Part shown: positions 63,365 to 64,000 of the stretch, piece by piece | How the letters are laid out: every line of letters begins with the position of its first letter | Numbering within the stretch: position 1 is the stretch's first letter | Assembly (NCBI RefSeq): GCF_018613695.1 | Contig: NZ_JAGGPR010000005.1 | Coordinates: 431,571-495,570 of the forward strand | Length of the DNA: 64,000 bases | Origin: Arthrobacter sp. ISL-95 | GTDB lineage: Bacteria > Actinomycetota > Actinomycetes > Actinomycetales > Micrococcaceae | Direction: 5' to 3' | The notes under the pieces: generated by a model | The model's input: the letters and a program-made list of their open reading frames with translations, nothing else | Told to the model about the DNA's origin: nothing | Database searches by the model: none | Translations under genes and position numbers: made by a program

Positions 63365-64000
63365 GTGTCTTCACATCCGATTCGTGTTGCCATTGTCGGC
63401 GTAGGCAACTGCGCCGCATCGCTGGTCCAAGGTGTTCAGTACTATCGCGACGCTGACCCCAAGGCCACGATCCCGGGTCTGATGCACGTCGAGTTCGGCC
63501 AGTACCACGTCAACGACGTTCAGTTCGTTGCCGCCTTCGACGTCGACAGCAAAAAGGTTGGGCTTGACCTCGCAGACGCCATCGGTGCCAGCGAAAACAA
63601 CACCATCAAGATCGCCGACGTTCCCGCAACAGGCGTGACGGTCCAGCGCGGCCACACCCTTGACGGTCTGGGCAAGTACTACCGCGAAACCATCGTCGAG
63701 GCTCCGGACGAAGCTGTTGACATCGTCGCCGCTCTCCGTGAAGCCAAAGCCGACGTCATGGTGTGCTACCTGCCCGTCGGTTCGGACCAGGCGGCAAAGT
63801 TCTATGCCCAGTGCGCCATAGACGCCGGTGTAGCTTTCGTCAACGCCTTGCCCGTCTTCATCGCCGGTACCAAGGAGTGGGCTGACAAGTTCACCGAAGC
63901 CGGGATCCCGATTGTGGGCGATGACATCAAGAGCCAAATCGGTGCCACCATCACGCACCGCGTCATGGCCAAGCTGTTCGAAGACCGTGGTGTCACGTTG
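63365..64000 (+). CDS. ino1: Inositol-3-phosphate synthase, 3' end missing
   Basis: Converts glucose-6-phosphate to inositol-3-phosphate, the precursor of phosphatidylinositol and mycothiol in actinobacteria. 212 residues are visible and the frame runs off the window; the whole protein is usually about 360 residues. GTG 63365 has AAAAAGGAG about 7 bases upstream. NAD site [17 protein letters not shown], then [35 protein letters not shown] and [17 protein letters not shown] mark the bacterial/archaeal-type enzyme. Own promoter predicted. Confidence 0.95.
   Translation, partial: MSSHPIRVAIVGVGNCAASLVQGVQYYRDADPKATIPGLMHVEFGQYHVNDVQFVAAFDVDSKKVGLDLADAIGASENNTIKIADVPATGVTVQRGHTLDGLGKYYRETIVEAPDEAVDIVAALREAKADVMVCYLPVGSDQAAKFYAQCAIDAGVAFVNALPVFIAGTKEWADKFTEAGIPIVGDDIKSQIGATITHRVMAKLFEDRGVTL

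Overview
The window looks like a high-GC Gram-positive chromosome, most likely Micrococcaceae (Arthrobacter/Paenarthrobacter type). This is inferred from protein sequences and gene order, not from a database search. Supporting signs are frequent GTG and TTG starts, a UgpB-like lipoprotein resembling the mycobacterial protein, the TreY/TreZ trehalose route, an actinobacterial inositol-3-phosphate synthase, and three genes that look leaderless. No tRNA, rRNA, CRISPR array, insertion sequence or prophage was seen.

Layout. 1-4187: end of rplA, two tandem double-GNAT acetyltransferases, then rplJ-rplL behind an L10-type leader containing an intrinsic terminator. 4266-5959 (minus): YbaK-like deacylase and thiolase, separating rplL from rpoB. 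6385-18757: rpoB-rpoC, rpsL-rpsG-fusA-tuf. 18912-24712: a giant polytopic membrane protein, a 41-residue membrane peptide and a GH1 beta-glucosidase, lying between tuf and rpsJ. 25095-30417: S10 cluster (rpsJ to rpsQ). 30771-34894: spc cluster (rplN to rplO). 35080-37977: secY-adk-map. 38039-42551: a ugp-type ABC importer (minus) and an S58 peptidase, lying between map and infA. 42748-45969: infA-rpmJ-rpsM-rpsK-rpoA-rplQ. 46002-48135: truA, rplM-rpsI. 48299-55555: glmM, a D,D-carboxypeptidase-like lipoprotein and coaA (minus), glmS-acpS-nnr. 55625-62078: glgX-treY-treZ. 62158-64000: aldo/keto reductase and the 5' part of ino1.

How it works together. Most of the window encodes transcription and translation (RNAP alpha, beta and beta-prime; EF-G; EF-Tu; IF-1; about 30 ribosomal proteins) plus SecY, adenylate kinase and methionine aminopeptidase. 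The downstream section supplies cell-wall amino sugars (GlmM, GlmS), CoA and carrier-protein activation (CoaA, AcpS), NAD(P)HX repair and the conversion of glycogen to trehalose.

The coding content is mostly conserved, so the more unusual signals are in non-coding DNA. They are an 11-bp motif (TCATATAGCGG) found only before rpoB (twice) and rpoA, very long perfect hairpins at operon boundaries, a terminator placed inside the start of truA, a large UUCG-capped hairpin before rpoA, and three putative leaderless promoters with identical spacing. The genes for S4 (rpsD) and S14 (rpsN) are absent from their usual places.
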